This document shows, piece after piece, positions 11,164 to 22,424 of a stretch of 64,000 nt of DNA. Position 1 is the first letter of the stretch. Every line of letters starts with the position of its first letter. Where the stretch lies: contig JAJKFJ010022160.1 of NCBI GenBank assembly GCA_027382625.1, positions 1-64,000 of the forward strand, in the 5' to 3' direction. The position numbers were made by a program, and so were the translations under genes. A model generated the notes under the pieces. It was not told the DNA's origin, made no database searches, and was given only the letters and a program-made list of their open reading frames with translations. The stretch is from Tetmemena sp. SeJ-2015. Its lineage: Eukaryota; Ciliophora; Spirotrichea; Sporadotrichida; Oxytrichidae.

Positions 11164-12687
11164 TCAACTGCAGGTTTTATCTACAATCTTATGATGAAGC
11201 AAGGAAGCAACTTACGTAACAATCTTATGCTGAGGACTAATGTTAAAATCCAATCGCTTAACTTGAGCGAATACTTTCTCTATGGGTGCCATATCAAATT
11301 AATAAGGCCCAAGATAAAATATTGGGATCTTGGCTTCTTCTAATTTTTTCTTGACATAAGAGCTCTTATGATAGCTAGCATTGTCGACCATAAATACGGT
11401 GCTCTCTCTCCATTCGGGATTTTCTTACTCTAATCTTAGGCAAATCTGGAACAGAAAATTGATGAAACAGGGACCATTGTTTCGGCCCTGATTTATTTGA
11501 TATAAAAGATGACCCTTGGAGCTCGCAGCTGCAATCATGTTTGTCGAATTCATTCTTACTTATCTTGATAAATACCCTTGCTTGCACTTTAACGTCCATC
11601 CATATCGCTTTTAGAAAGTTTGCTACAAGCTACTCTCGTCAACATTAATTATTAAAATATCCTGAGAAAGTAGGGCTACATAGTGCGCTGCAGCGAGCCC
11701 TCTGTATTTTATTGAGCTCTCAGAATTAGTTCGAGGCTCTCGGCGATAAAGTTTCTTGTATCAGAAGCCCAACTTATGTTTCATTATCAGGCGTATCGTA
11801 GATACGGATACTTTCTGTTAAAACTTTTGCTCCAAGGACCTTTGGATGCTTTTTAAACTTTAGCTTTCTGGACACTCTGAGGTTAAGACTTCGATATACT
11901 TTGTCAATCGATTAGCTCTATTTATCCGCGTCCTGAGTCGGCTTTCATGATCTCCAAACTGTTTTTTATCCTATAACTAGAGTAGCTGGCGTTACTTGTA
12001 GGCAGATAGCCCAGTTCTTCTTTGTATTTGATTTATGGTGCATCCTTCTTCTTACTTGAGTTTGAAAACTTTCTGCAACAAAGAGTCTTCGCTTAGTTGA
12101 GATTCTACTATACTCACAGATAACTTCTTTTAAATGCTATGAGAACTACTAGAGTCAAACCATGAGGCAACTTTAGCTCCGTCTGTGACATCGCAATCAG
12201 AGGTACGCCCCCGAAGCTGTTCAAGGTACTGAACTATTTGCTCTGATAGTTATTGACTTGAGTATAGTAGGTTCTACTGTTTTAGTCTTCTTTCCAAATG
12301 AAGCCGGACCACTCCCAATAAAAATTTATTTTGAGCCTCTTTTAGCACGATAGTCGCTTCACCATCTTTTATTTCTTCTTCATTTTAGATTGCATAAGGA
12401 TTGAAGTTATTTTAGACCCTTCGAGCCGATTCTGCCGTTTTATTGAGTTAACTTTTCATACTTTCTATTATTTGTAGATTGATGTGATGAAATTTAGTTT
12501 CTTCAGCTATTATATCACCGTAACTAATCAGCTAACTTGACTTGTATTTAAGATCAACTTTAAGATCCTCTTCTTTTAATTCCTCATGATTCGTGCCAGA
12601 CTCTGAAGATTTGCTTGAGCTATTCCGCTTTACCTCCTTTTTGTCAAAAAAGGTTCTAATGTCGGCCTACTATGTATTACTATTCAT
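11164..12687 (-). CDS. Tc1/mariner-superfamily DD34E transposase
   Basis: Frame of 508 codons from ATG 12687 to TGA 11164-11166, with one internal TGA at 11763-11761 (context KHKLGF-stop-YKKLYRREP). The order is: a polar N-terminus; a paired-type helix-turn-helix region (EEGCTINQIQRRTGLSAYK, then VSVSTIRLIMKHKLGF); then the RNase-H-like core. Catalytic residues are Asp350 (IINVDESS), Asp435 (FMVDNASYHK) and Glu470 (MAPIEKVFAQVK). There are 34 residues between the second Asp and the Glu, the Tc1-type DD34E spacing. The GPYQFDMAPIEK block is a variant of the usual YSPxLNPIE. The enzyme would bind terminal repeats and cut and paste the element, usually at TA. Its start is 198 bp from the divergent coiled-coil gene. 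It is distinct from the TBE-type enzyme at 1 kb. The internal TGA lies between the DNA-binding and catalytic parts, so this copy may be inactive. Confidence 0.9.
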
Positions 12688-12884
12688 CTTGAGAATGACT
12701 TTAGACTTAAATATAATTAATTATAGTGATAAAAGAATTCTATATATAGAATAGGCTATTGACACATTAGTTTTTATTAGTAAAATAATAGTAATTAGTA
12801 AAACTTTTTGTCTAAATTTCATTTGTTGGTTCTGCCACGGGGAAAGTATCTGCGAATTTCAAACCTTTATTCCACTTATAGAAT
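12688..12884. promoter_or_regulatory. Divergent promoter region between transposase and coiled-coil gene
   Basis: This 197-bp AT-rich spacer separates two start codons on opposite strands (ATG at 12687 minus and 12885 plus). Its position makes it a likely shared promoter. No motif was recognised. Confidence 0.4.
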
Positions 12885-13697
12885 ATGTAATCGAATCTAC
12901 AGAAAGTCAACGTGCATCAAGTGTCCGAGAAGATAGGATCTAAGAAAGAGCTGTACGATTTCCTAACTTAAGACTGCAACGCATATCTACCAAAGTTGAC
13001 TTGCACCAACATCTACTTTTTAAAAAGCATCCTCAATGGCGAAAAAGAGGTATCTAACTTTACTTAAGACAATTTTAGTACCTTAGAAGAAGCGATGTTA
13101 TTGTCTCAGCGGTCCCCTAAATCGAAGGTCTTACCGCAGACGATTTTATTGAATACGCAAAGGGTAAGCCCTCTACGCTGAAGTATCTGCCAGATCAATG
13201 CGATTGGCTGCATCTTGACAAAAAATTTATCTGCGACGTCCTACTCTCACTGGATCGTGATGGCATCAGCGAAATGATACATTCTGCTAAGCAGAAAAGA
13301 AGAGAAAGGCTTGACAACTCATAGAATCTAATTGTTCACATGAAGCCTGAGTTTGCTTAAGCCTTGAAAGATTCCCTAAACTACAGTGGTAACCTTAAAA
13401 TTTTACATGATCATTTATGTAGTCCAAAAAGGTCGCTCCGCTCATTTAATTAAGCCTTCATCATAACGAAGAAGGAAAAACTAAGAGTTGGAGGAGGTCA
13501 AAAAGGAAGAAAAGGAGCTCAAGTCGAGCAAGTAAAAGTACCTCGCATAGAACAAAAGGATGAAGGACGAGTTCGAGGATCTCAAAAATCAAATTGATGA
13601 GTTGGCTTCATACAAAGACCTTGTCCACAGCCTCCATGCACAAGGAGTGCTTGACAACGAGGGGCGGCCTAACCTTGAAGGAGAGAGGATGGAATGA
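12885..13697 (+). CDS. Unrecognised protein with C-terminal coiled coil (two compensating frame shifts)
   Basis: Starts MQSNLQKVNVHQVSEKIG at 12885 and ends at TGA 13695-13697. The N-terminal ~70 residues (KKELYDFLTQDCNAYLPK, TCTNIYFLKSILNGEKEV) are in the starting frame. From about 13090 to 13470 the protein-like frame is two bases later (TADDFIEYAKGKPSTLKYLP, FICDVLLSLDRDGISEM). At an A5 run near 13470 it returns to the first frame as a strong coiled coil (NQELEEVKKEEKELKSSKQ, FEDLKNQIDELASYKDL). The two shifts cancel out. I do not recognise the family. A coiled-coil partner of the neighbouring transposase or methylase is possible but is inference. The gene converges on the SecA-like gene, leaving a 115-bp gap. 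Confidence 0.65.
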
Positions 13698-13812
13698 AGA
13701 AAGCTATTAAATAAGTCTTCAAATCTTAAAACAATTAACTAAAGCTTTATACTTAAACTCACTCATTGCTTCTCTATTCTATATTTTAAGAGTTAGCAGT
13801 ATAAATTTGTTA

Positions 13813-16800
13813 TCAATGTCTCGAGGAGCGTGTCCTCTTTGCCACCGTCTCTTTTTCTTTGGTTAAGTAGCCTCCTCTCTTTACCCCTCGCTGCATTTGG
13901 TTGACGACTGGAGTCTCTCTCGATGCACTGCTGTCTTCTTCATCACTAAATTTGGAAGCTTGGGTGACCCTTGGGTTAGCTTTTTTTTCCCCTTTATCTT
14001 AGCGCTTTCGAGTCTCTCTAGTCTTTTGCTTCTCGCAAGCCTTATTCATCCTCTTCTTCTCATTTCCTTCAAGATGAACTTTTAAACCCCCTTCTGATAG
14101 GTCGACTACAATGACTTCACTCTTCTCAACTAAAAGCTTGTGGCATGGAGAAGTCACGCTTTGACTATTTATGGGAATATCTATCTCCAGCCCCTTTTGA
14201 AGCCCTCCATTGGGATTCGCCTCCTTTGGACCGGGAATTTCAGCATTCTCTATATTCTAATCCGAAAGCTCCTCGCTTGGCTGCCTGATGTCAAGAGAAG
14301 AGGTTGGTTGAGGTGCCAAGTTAATATTGAAAATTTCTTCAGAGAATGCTATATCATTTGAAACTAGCTTAACTTCAGTATTGGTGCTCGGTATCTCTTC
14401 CGAGACTGACTTTTCTGTATTAGATAGCTGCCTCAAGCCTTTGTTCAAAGTCTCCTAGCCTTTTATATCATCTCTCGAGCTGGACAATATGGATTAGAGC
14501 TGAGAAAGCTTAGAGTGACTCAAATTTTCTTAGAGATGTTGGTACAGCTAAGTTTCCTATTCAAGAGTCTGTTTCGAGCCTTGCTTATGAATGATTGTGT
14601 AAAACTGGCCTTTTTTCTAAAGTCTCCCTACTCTGCCCTTGATCTGCTCATAAGATTTTTAGGAAAATAGATCCGCTATAATAAGACAAAGCCCTCCATT
14701 CTTCTCTATCTCCTCTGTAGACTTGAGGTCAGTTCCTCTCCCTTGCTGCTCAGTTAGCAGATATACTCCATACTAATTGTTCAAATTCTTCTCAGTAAAA
14801 GACTTTTCGATTTATGCCTCTATCCTGCTGCCCTTCATGCTTCGCATTGAGAAAAAGGGGAAGCTGTTGTATTTCTTAAAATTTTGTTCAAGAGTGTGAT
14901 AAGAGTGCTGAGCAACAATAAGTATCGGTGTCAGGAAGCATTAACTTTTGCACAGGTCCATGATAAGCTTAAAGTAATCCTGTTGAGTGGAACTTACCAA
15001 TTAGCCTCCTTTATCAATTTTCTTGTCGCCTATGACGCAGGATATGTTAGGAAAGCGAATTTCGCTCACTTGAAATGCAAGCTTAAGGCAGGCCTGCTCT
15101 TTAATACTGAGAGGAGAGCCTGTAAATCCAACACAGCCCTAGGTAACTTATATAGCTTCTATCATTTTTTGCATTTGATTGACGCTACCGTCAAATAATA
15201 TCCAGTCGAACTCGTCGATCACGCATCTTGATTGCTTCCATATCTCGTTAAAACTCTCAACTTAGAAGCAGCTCTCGAAAAACTTTTGGGTTAGATAATA
15301 AATTCCAACTTCTTTCTGGTACTGATTCGCATTTACCTCAAGGCCAATTTTGCGCAGATGAGGACCAAAGTTTTTCTCATCTCTTAATATAAGATGATCG
15401 TTCTTTCCTAGGATGAATACTGGACATCTATGCCTTTAAGCTAAAATTATTGCTAATGATGTGCAGAGGAGGGTCTTGCCATTTCCAATGCCAAAATTCA
15501 CGAATTTGAACTTATCTTCGCAAGCAGAAAGATAATTTAGACAAAGCTTCTGCAAGTTCATCAGTTCAAACCCTAAAGACTCTTGAAACCCTTGAAGCTC
15601 GAGTATATTCTAGACCAGAGCACTATTCTTTGTTACTATAGCCTTAAAAGGCTACCCTGCTTCTTCGTTCAATGCTTTGAATTCCTCCAAAAGTTTATGA
15701 GCTTAGGACTCATTGACATCCTCAACTTTTCTTGGAAGCTATTTGAGTCTGTTGAGCTTCGTGAAATCAGCCCTTATACAATCTCCTATAACATCTTTGA
15801 AGTGCCTCACCCCCTTTTCGAGACTTAATGAGCTGATTTCATCTGTTAAGTAGGAGATCCTATCCAACTTCCCGAGCCATTATGGATTTCTACTCTAAAG
15901 CTCGCTAGAAATTTATCTAAAAAGACTTGTAAATTCTTCTTATTCGATAAAGTCCCACCTTGAAGTAAAAAGATCATTCATTTTTATAATGAAGCTATCT
16001 AGTGATGAGTATGAAGGAGATTAGGAAAGTGAGCATATTTATACAAAGTCGCCAACCATGCTTATTGGAACGTCTCGGATAAGTCTTAAGCCCTAGTCCT
16101 CTTTAATCATTTATATAAATGGTTTATTTAACACCATCAAGGTATTAGGAAGCAAGCGTGTGATCTGGGGATCAATTTTAAATAAGTGAAACGTGCCCAT
16201 CATAAGTCTTACGATGCCTATATTGCTTCTATCAAATTTTAGGAGTTCTTCTTAAAATTGAGAGAGGCACTCAGGCTCGTTCAGAAAAATATAGTTGGCA
16301 AGGCCTAATGCTTATTCTGTATTGGGTCTTGTAGCTAGCAAAATCAAGGCTGCTTAGAGAAGCTCAGGCTGAACTTCAATAATCTCATAATTGTAGTAGA
16401 GAAATGAGATCACAAAAAGCTTTGCCTTTATCTAGAGGCTCACTCTTGTTTGCAAGTTTAGGTCATATACCAGTCTAAACATATTAAGGACTTGAATCTC
16501 TTGGCTCGAGGTCTTGAGATTCATCAAGAAGTCAAGAAGACTCTGGCTGTTCCTATTGAAGATCTTATAAATGAAGTCATAGCGGGAAGCCTAATTTAGA
16601 GTTAGAAACTCCCGAATATAGTTGGAAGTTATCTCAGACTGTATCTTTGCTCCAAGGTTTATTTATTGATCTATCCTGTCTGCGAACTAGTCTTGATGCT
16701 TCTCCGGAAGTTCATTTAAAGGACCACCTTGTTTGTTAAGCTCCTACTCTCTTGGCATGAATTATTATCGAGCTTCTATCGCATTAGATGGAATTTTGGT

Positions 16801-17160
16801 AGATTTGAGTTTTCGTTTCGTAGCCTGATTCAAAATGAACTTGCTCAAAAATCGAGGGATGTCTGATGTGTTTCGAAGCTACTGAAACTCATCCATGTGT
16901 AAGACCTTGTCAATATCATAGTTCACAGTAGGAAGTATCAGCTTAGCCTTGTCTACTAGTTCAGGGAAGAGTGCGCCATTATAAGTACTTTTCCTGCCTC
17001 TTCTGATAGATCCAGTTTCGTTACAAACTGAGGAGGAGGACGACAACTTTTCTTGTTTGGATGTTTCCTTCTCTGATGAGTTGGCTTACTTTATTTATGT
17101 GCTCTCCTTGGTTTCCTCAATAGAAAATTTCTGATGATCATTTTAGCTGACGCTGTCCAT
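13813..17160 (-). CDS. SecA-like SF2 helicase/ATPase, 1115 aa
   Basis: A fully open frame of 1116 codons from ATG 17160 to TGA 13813-13815, with no internal TGA. Motifs in order: Walker A GIGNGKT (residues 557-563), followed by a SecA-like VFILGKNDHLILRDEKNF; Walker B DEFD (649-652, in RCVIDEFDWILFDG); motif III GFTGSP (678-683); motif V GRGTDL (807-812); motif VI QIKGRVGR (839-846). The GRGTD and QxxGRxGR signatures, and Asp-Glu followed by WILFDG, are closest to the SecA DEAD-like ATPase. The N-terminal 550 residues are largely helical and unassigned, perhaps a scaffold. The C-terminal ~230 residues are acidic/Ser-rich, then Lys/Arg-rich (KRTRSSRH), like a nuclear-targeting tail. Protein export is unlikely here; an ATP-driven role on nucleic acid or protein complexes is inference. 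It is the best-preserved gene of the element. Confidence 0.88.
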
Positions 17161-17599
17161 GAGTGTAGTGAGATTAATTTTAAATTACAATTAAGTTCTT
17201 AAAAAGGCGGTAATTAAAACTAAATTTATCTTAATTCAAATTATTAGTAGTCTTAATTCAATTTAATTAAGAACTTAATTACTTAATAAGACAAAATCAG
17301 TCTATTTTATGCATTTTAAGCCCTAGAAGTAGAATTTAAGAGCCTTAATGAAAATAAATCTACCCAAGAGTTTCCAGATCTATTCTGAACTTGAGCATTG
17401 ACATTTTAGTTGAATATCTCCTGTAATTTTAAAGTGTGTAATGATTTCTCGAGTAAAACATCATTTTTCTTGCAAGTTATTAATTTTATGAAGAAATGTC
17501 AAATTTAATTAAGACTCTTAATACTATTCTTAAAACTCATTTAGCTAAAATCTACTTCCCGATATTTTCATAAAGAAAAATTAGGTTAACTTTATTTGA
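17161..17599. promoter_or_regulatory. Divergent spacer upstream of the SecA-like gene
   Basis: This 439-bp AT-rich region lies between the start of the SecA-like gene (minus) and the plus-strand frame at 17600. It contains short inverted TTAATTAAG-type repeats around 17195-17285 but no recognised element. By position it should serve both genes. Confidence 0.35.
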
Positions 17600-18130
17600 A
17601 TGTGGAACAAAGTCCTAGAAAACGATGCTTTAAAGGTTAAAGAAGAGAGAGTAAGAGTTTTTCCAGAAAATTCAGAGCTGATCAATTCAGTTATCTAAAG
17701 AAGTAAAACATCGACTATTCCTAAAGAAGTCGTCGATAAATAAATAGGTCTAAAGATAAATCACAACTACTTAGAAGCAGATAATTATGCTCCCACTCTA
17801 AATTATATATCTTCATAAAGTAGGCAGTGGTTTTTGCAGAAGAAAGAAAGATCAATAAATGTAGGAATGATAAAATAGTGATAAGTTCCACAAATTGAAC
17901 AATTAAGACTGGTGAATGAATATTTATTTCTTCTCAATGTTCAAAAATTTTCTTTTATCAGAATAAATGGCTTTACTGACCATTTACGAAAAAGTTGCGA
18001 AGATGAAAAGCTGCTTATAATTTAATGCTTAATAAATTTGTAAAAATTAAACCAAAATATTTACACTTTATCAGCCTCATATTTTAAATTTATGAAATTA
18101 GTTTTTAATTAAATTCTCTGTTTCTAAGAT
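17600..18130 (+). CDS. Unrecognised plus-strand gene at the right edge of the element
   Basis: ATG at 17600 opens a 93-codon frame (MWNKVLENDALKVKEERVRV; later YISSQSRQWFLQKKERS) to TGA 17879-17881. The same frame then stays open and protein-like to the right border (QIEQLRLVNEYLFLLNVQKF, LRKSCEDEKLLIIQCLINLQ), so a total of about 175 codons split by one TGA is likely. No family is recognised. It forms the third divergent pair, with the SecA-like gene. Frame openness continues a little past the presumed border by chance. Confidence 0.5.
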
Positions 18131-18135
18131 ATAAT

Positions 18136-21100
18136 AAATATGCTTGCTAAAGAGGGTTGTAAAATAGACTCAAACCTATATTTTTGGGAAAAATTAAGTT
18201 TTTTGGGGGTTAAAATTAAATTTAAAAGAAAATCAAAATTTTTGGGGTTTAAAGATAAATAACTTATTATATGTTACTAGCTATAACATTATAAGATCCT
18301 GTATAATTAACCGGACTAGCATCAATTTATTACCCATTCAATTAAAGTAATGAAAATATATTTGATATTCTTAAAACTCAGTTAAAGAAAGAATAAATTA
18401 AAGTATTTTAATTATAATTCGAGTCCTTGAGCGCCGTTGTTATAGATGCATTGAAATACTCTGGCGAAATCCTGCAATTAGTCTATATTGATAGATCTTA
18501 AAATTTAACTAAACAGTCTCTCTCTATTATGCATTCTATAATAGAATTCGAAGGTAAATAAAAATACAAAATGGTAGCAATTAGTTAAACCTGATCTAAA
18601 TTTATTCATTATAATTATCATTTGTATTAGATTAGTTTCTTTCATAGCGAATTGATATTTACTTTTGCATAGTGAATAAAGAGCTTAGCTTGAGCGAAAA
18701 AAAATAAATTTAAAAGGAAGAGGAATAAATTTAACCCAACCTTATTAACTTTTTAAAAAATTTTTTTCCAGATTTTTAAATATGAAAAAAAAAGAACTTG
18801 AGTTTTTAAAATTTTATTCTTAGAAATATTTTAAAACTAAAAAAATTTTAAGAGGAAATATAAATTCTTTTTTAATATCAAAGGGAAATTTGTAATTAAG
18901 CTGAATAAATTTAAAAGGAAAAAATTTTTAAGGCGCTAAAAATTTTTTATTAAAAAAAAATTAAAAAAAAGAAATGTTTTTAAAGGGAAAATTTAAAATA
19001 AAATTTAACTTCTTTTAAAATTTTTAAAATTTAAAATTTTAAATAGTCGCTATGAACCTGCCGAGTATGGAAATATGTACTTTAGCCAAAAAGCAGCGCT
19101 ATCGGGGCACTACATAGGCAAATTTAGAATTTTTTTGATAGTTGCTTGGAAAAATTTTTCCACCCGGAATCTGTTTTTTTTTTTCCAAAAAATTTTTTTC
19201 TGACAGAATGGAAATCCCGGGAAAGGGAGGCCCAAAAAAATTTAATAAAATTTTTTTTAAAATTTTACAAAATTAAAAATCAATTTAAATAAAAAAAAAA
19301 AATTTAAAAAAAAATTATTAGAAAAGTTAAAAATTTAAAAAAATCAAAAAAATTCCTTTAATTAGGTTAATTGCCTTTATTTTAATATTATAGCTTTTTA
19401 AAGTTGCCCAAATTTTTTTAAATAGATAGAAATTTTAAAAATTTAAGGGCCCTAGTCCAAACTATATGCTTTGTTAAAAAAATTTCTTTTAAAATGGTTT
19501 TAAAATAAACTTACCCGTTTGCTATGAAATGAGTTGACACGTTTAAGTTAAATCCCAAACTTAGATCAATTTTTTTTTTAAACAAAATGATAAAAATTTA
19601 TAATGCATTATATAGATCTTTTAATTTCAACTTAATTACATATTTCATTTTTAATCTTTGAAATAATTGCTTTAAGCTCAATAGTTTATCTGAATTGTCC
19701 ACATAATAATCTGAAGAATTGGATTTAAAACTTCTCCTGTAGAGGATGCAAAAATCATATTAAATTAAGGTCCTGTCTCTGAATTTTCACTCTGTGCTAC
19801 CATAGAAAAGTCCAAACAAACCTTTTCAGCAAACTAAAATTATTTTAATAACTTTTAATAAAGATATTATTAATTTATACTTTGTACAAATAATTTTAAA
19901 TCAGCCGATGACTCTTCAAAGTACATATAGATTTATATCTATTTTTTAAAAATTAAAAAAAGACCTTTTTTTTTAATGAAAATCAAAAACCCAAATAAAA
20001 TTTCTTTAATTTGGTTAACCTTTAATTTAAAAATAAAAAATTTTTTTTATTTTAAAATCTCTTGAAATTTAAAACAAAAATTTTTATTTAATTTTTTTGA
20101 AAAAGATTAATCTAAAAAAATTTTAAGAAAAAGATTTAATTTATTTTTTGAAAATTTTTTAAGGTTTCAAGAAAAGCCCATTCATTTTTTAAAGCTATAA
20201 TTAATATGCTATTTCAGATGAAATTTTTCTTTAATTTAAATTTACATCATTTTTTAAATAAGATTTAGAGTAAAAGGGAATTTATAAAATTGTAAAATGT
20301 TTTTATAGAGAAAAATAATTGATTTTTGGGTTTTTGGGGGGGACTAATCTTTTGCATCGAAAACATATATTCCTGCAGCAAATTAGGAAGATTAAGTGGT
20401 TCCTGGCTATCCTTGAATGCAGCCAATCAAGCTTTAGGGAGAAATATTTATTTATTAAGAATCTATGTAAGCCATGTACTTGAACTCTAATTAAATATAT
20501 TTTATTTTACTATTTTACATTTAAATTAAAAACGGCTCAAAGATCTTAAACATAATTATTGTTCATCAGAATTTAAATATGTAAATTATGCTTTGTTAGT
20601 TAAAGTATATTAAAAGTTAAAGAATTTGTTTATCATTTTAGAAGAGTTTATTATTCTAGAAGATGAATTTTTTGCAAATAATTATTGGCCTCTCTTTATT
20701 AATTTGCTTATATTTAATGAGCTTTTTAGAAAATTCAAATATAAAAAATAATCAATATCTCGTTTTTTTGTGCTGGAATAATTTCGGCTAAAATGTATGT
20801 TTAAATTTGATTAGCTGGCTATTCATCAACTTGCAGATTACATGTTCAGCAAAAATCTGAACTTAGCGTCTTCAAATTTATCGTATCTATAATTGCTTTT
20901 AAGTTTAATTTTTTCTTAAATAAAGAGAAGCTTTTTTTCAATCTAACTAAAAGAATCTTATTTTAATTGATTAAATTTTCTATAAGCTGTAGTTATTTTC
21001 AAATAGCATATCTAATATTAATTATCATTTTATTTTTTATTCAGATAATAATTATATCTTATTTAAATGATTTAAATATATTTATCCGTTTGCTCTTTTA

Positions 21101-22424
21101 AGAAAGGGTTTTTAATTGGAAATAAGAGGAAAAGTAAAAAAATAATTTTTAAGAAAAGAGTTTTTAAAAATTATAAATTTTTAAATTTAAAAATTTAATT
21201 ATATTTGAAATTTTTATTGTAAAAAATTAAAAATTTTTAATTTTTTAAAAAAAAACTTTTTTTAATTGGAATTTTTAATTTTTTAAATTTTTTTTTTTAA
21301 AAAATAAAAAGGGCTATTTGCGGGGTTTTAAAATCTATTTTACCACCCCACTCCCTTCCTTTAAGTAAGCTAATTATTATTCAATAAAAACAACTAATTG
21401 AAATTAAATTCAATAAGCAAAGTATTGCATTAAATATTACAAAAATGAGAAATTAAAAATATCTTTTGATTATAGTAGTCTGGCACTTCGTTTATATCAC
21501 TGAATCTGAAATATTGTTTTAGTGAGAGAGTTGCGTCAAATCTAAGAAAGTAGGCAGTTCTATCAACCTATTTGAATCAATTATAAAAATTAATCCGAAA
21601 AGAGAAATATCATCAGCAGTAGTGAATAACATTCCTAAATTTACTAAATTGGTTTTAATGCCACGAACATAAAATCAAGAAATTAATTACTAACCAAAAG
21701 GAAGTTTTATTATAAATTTATGAATTAAAATCAATATTTTTAAGGAATTTATATATATATCAAATTCCTTTGTTAGTTATTGTCAAAAACTTATCAGCGA
21801 ATTTTATTATGGCAGTGGGTTTTTATTCTTTTTAAACTTTAATAATTTATTTAGGGTGTCTCTGAAGTGCCGCTGAATCTTGCCAAGTAAACTTTAATTT
21901 ATGAATTTCTATCATAATAGGAATGCTTTTATTTTACAATCCATCTATTAGGACAAAGAAAAGCGTGGGTGAGATATCTATGTTTACGTACAAATCCGTG
22001 AAGCTAGTGAGCGATCCTTACAAATTCTATGCCCAAGAAATTCTCAAAAAACCTTGCTAAATTTAAAATTCATACTTATTTTTGATTCTACCTGAGTAAT
22101 CGTCATAGTACATAAATTAAAAATATTTATAAATTAGCATAAGGATTAGAAGATCTTAATCACCAGCATAGTATTTTCCAGCCATAATTACGTCATTGTT
22201 AACATAAGAATTTAAATTTAGAGAAGCTGCCTGTTATATTTCGTAGTAAGTTGACTAGCTTGATCAAAACTCATAAGGAAATGAGGTTGGTCCGCCACAG
22301 TAATCCAGATTTAGAGCCATTACGAATCTTGAAATTATTTAATTTAATTATTATTGGCGCAGAGCAAAACTTTTACTTTAAAGTAGTTGAAGACACTCAC
22401 TTTAGATATTGGAAATAAATCCAT
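18136..22424 (-). pseudogene. G1, N-terminal half: signal peptide and beta-propeller-like region
   Basis: Minus-strand exons paralogous to G2 and G3. Candidate start is ATG 22424-22422, followed by a hydrophobic stretch (FKVKVLLC). Then come YCGGPTSFPYEF, a repeat-like block (SYVNNDVIMAGKYYAG, about 22200), SLTSFTDLYVN...FFVLIDG (about 22010-21940), VYLARFSG (about 21880), RTAYFLRFDATLSLKQ (about 21550), SLIGCIQGQPG (about 20420), AEKVCLDFSMV (about 19820) and TNCRISPEYFNASITTA (about 18480). The repeated VIIAGKYY and FILIDG patterns resemble beta-propeller proteins of ciliates. A TGA interrupts the first exon (PYEF-stop). The exon set matches the C-terminal half at 1801-7365, the two being separated by the 10.8-kb element. 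Confidence 0.65.
18680..21340. other. Low-complexity, homopolymer-rich stretch of doubtful quality
   Basis: Runs of A, T, and at some places G or C of 5-12 bases are dense here (for instance around 18930-19010, 19170-19310, 20320-20345, 21230-21310). The matching G2 region (about 45340-49300) has ordinary AT-rich sequence. Recognisable G1 exon pieces survive between the runs. Poor assembly consensus is the simplest explanation. Confidence 0.55.

Larger units (their letters stand above)
7366..18135. mobile_element. ~10.8 kb multi-gene Tc1/mariner-type element inserted in G1
   Basis: G2 has an uninterrupted exon (about 44950-44660). In G1 its two halves lie at about 7260-7365 and 18136-18180, so everything between is an insertion. 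Inside are six frames in three divergent pairs: MT-A70 methylase (minus) with an unknown plus gene; DD34E transposase (minus) with a coiled-coil gene (plus); SecA-like ATPase (minus) with an unknown plus gene. Coding parts are less AT-rich than the flanks. I could not find convincing terminal inverted repeats or an unambiguous target duplication; the borders are uncertain by about 20 bp because both sides are AT-rich. The transposase suggests TA insertion, but that is inference. It may be a nested or decayed composite. Confidence 0.75.

Noticed and set aside
7648..17160. TGA as a sense codon (Trp or Cys)
   Set aside because: The 1116-codon SecA-like frame uses TGG for Trp and TGT/TGC for Cys throughout and contains no internal TGA; clear gene ends elsewhere coincide with TGA.
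18187..18255. TTTTTTGGGGG and TTTTTGGGG runs as telomere repeats
   Set aside because: They lack the exact G4T4 periodicity, lie in a homopolymer-rich stretch and are absent from the paralogous G2 exon region.
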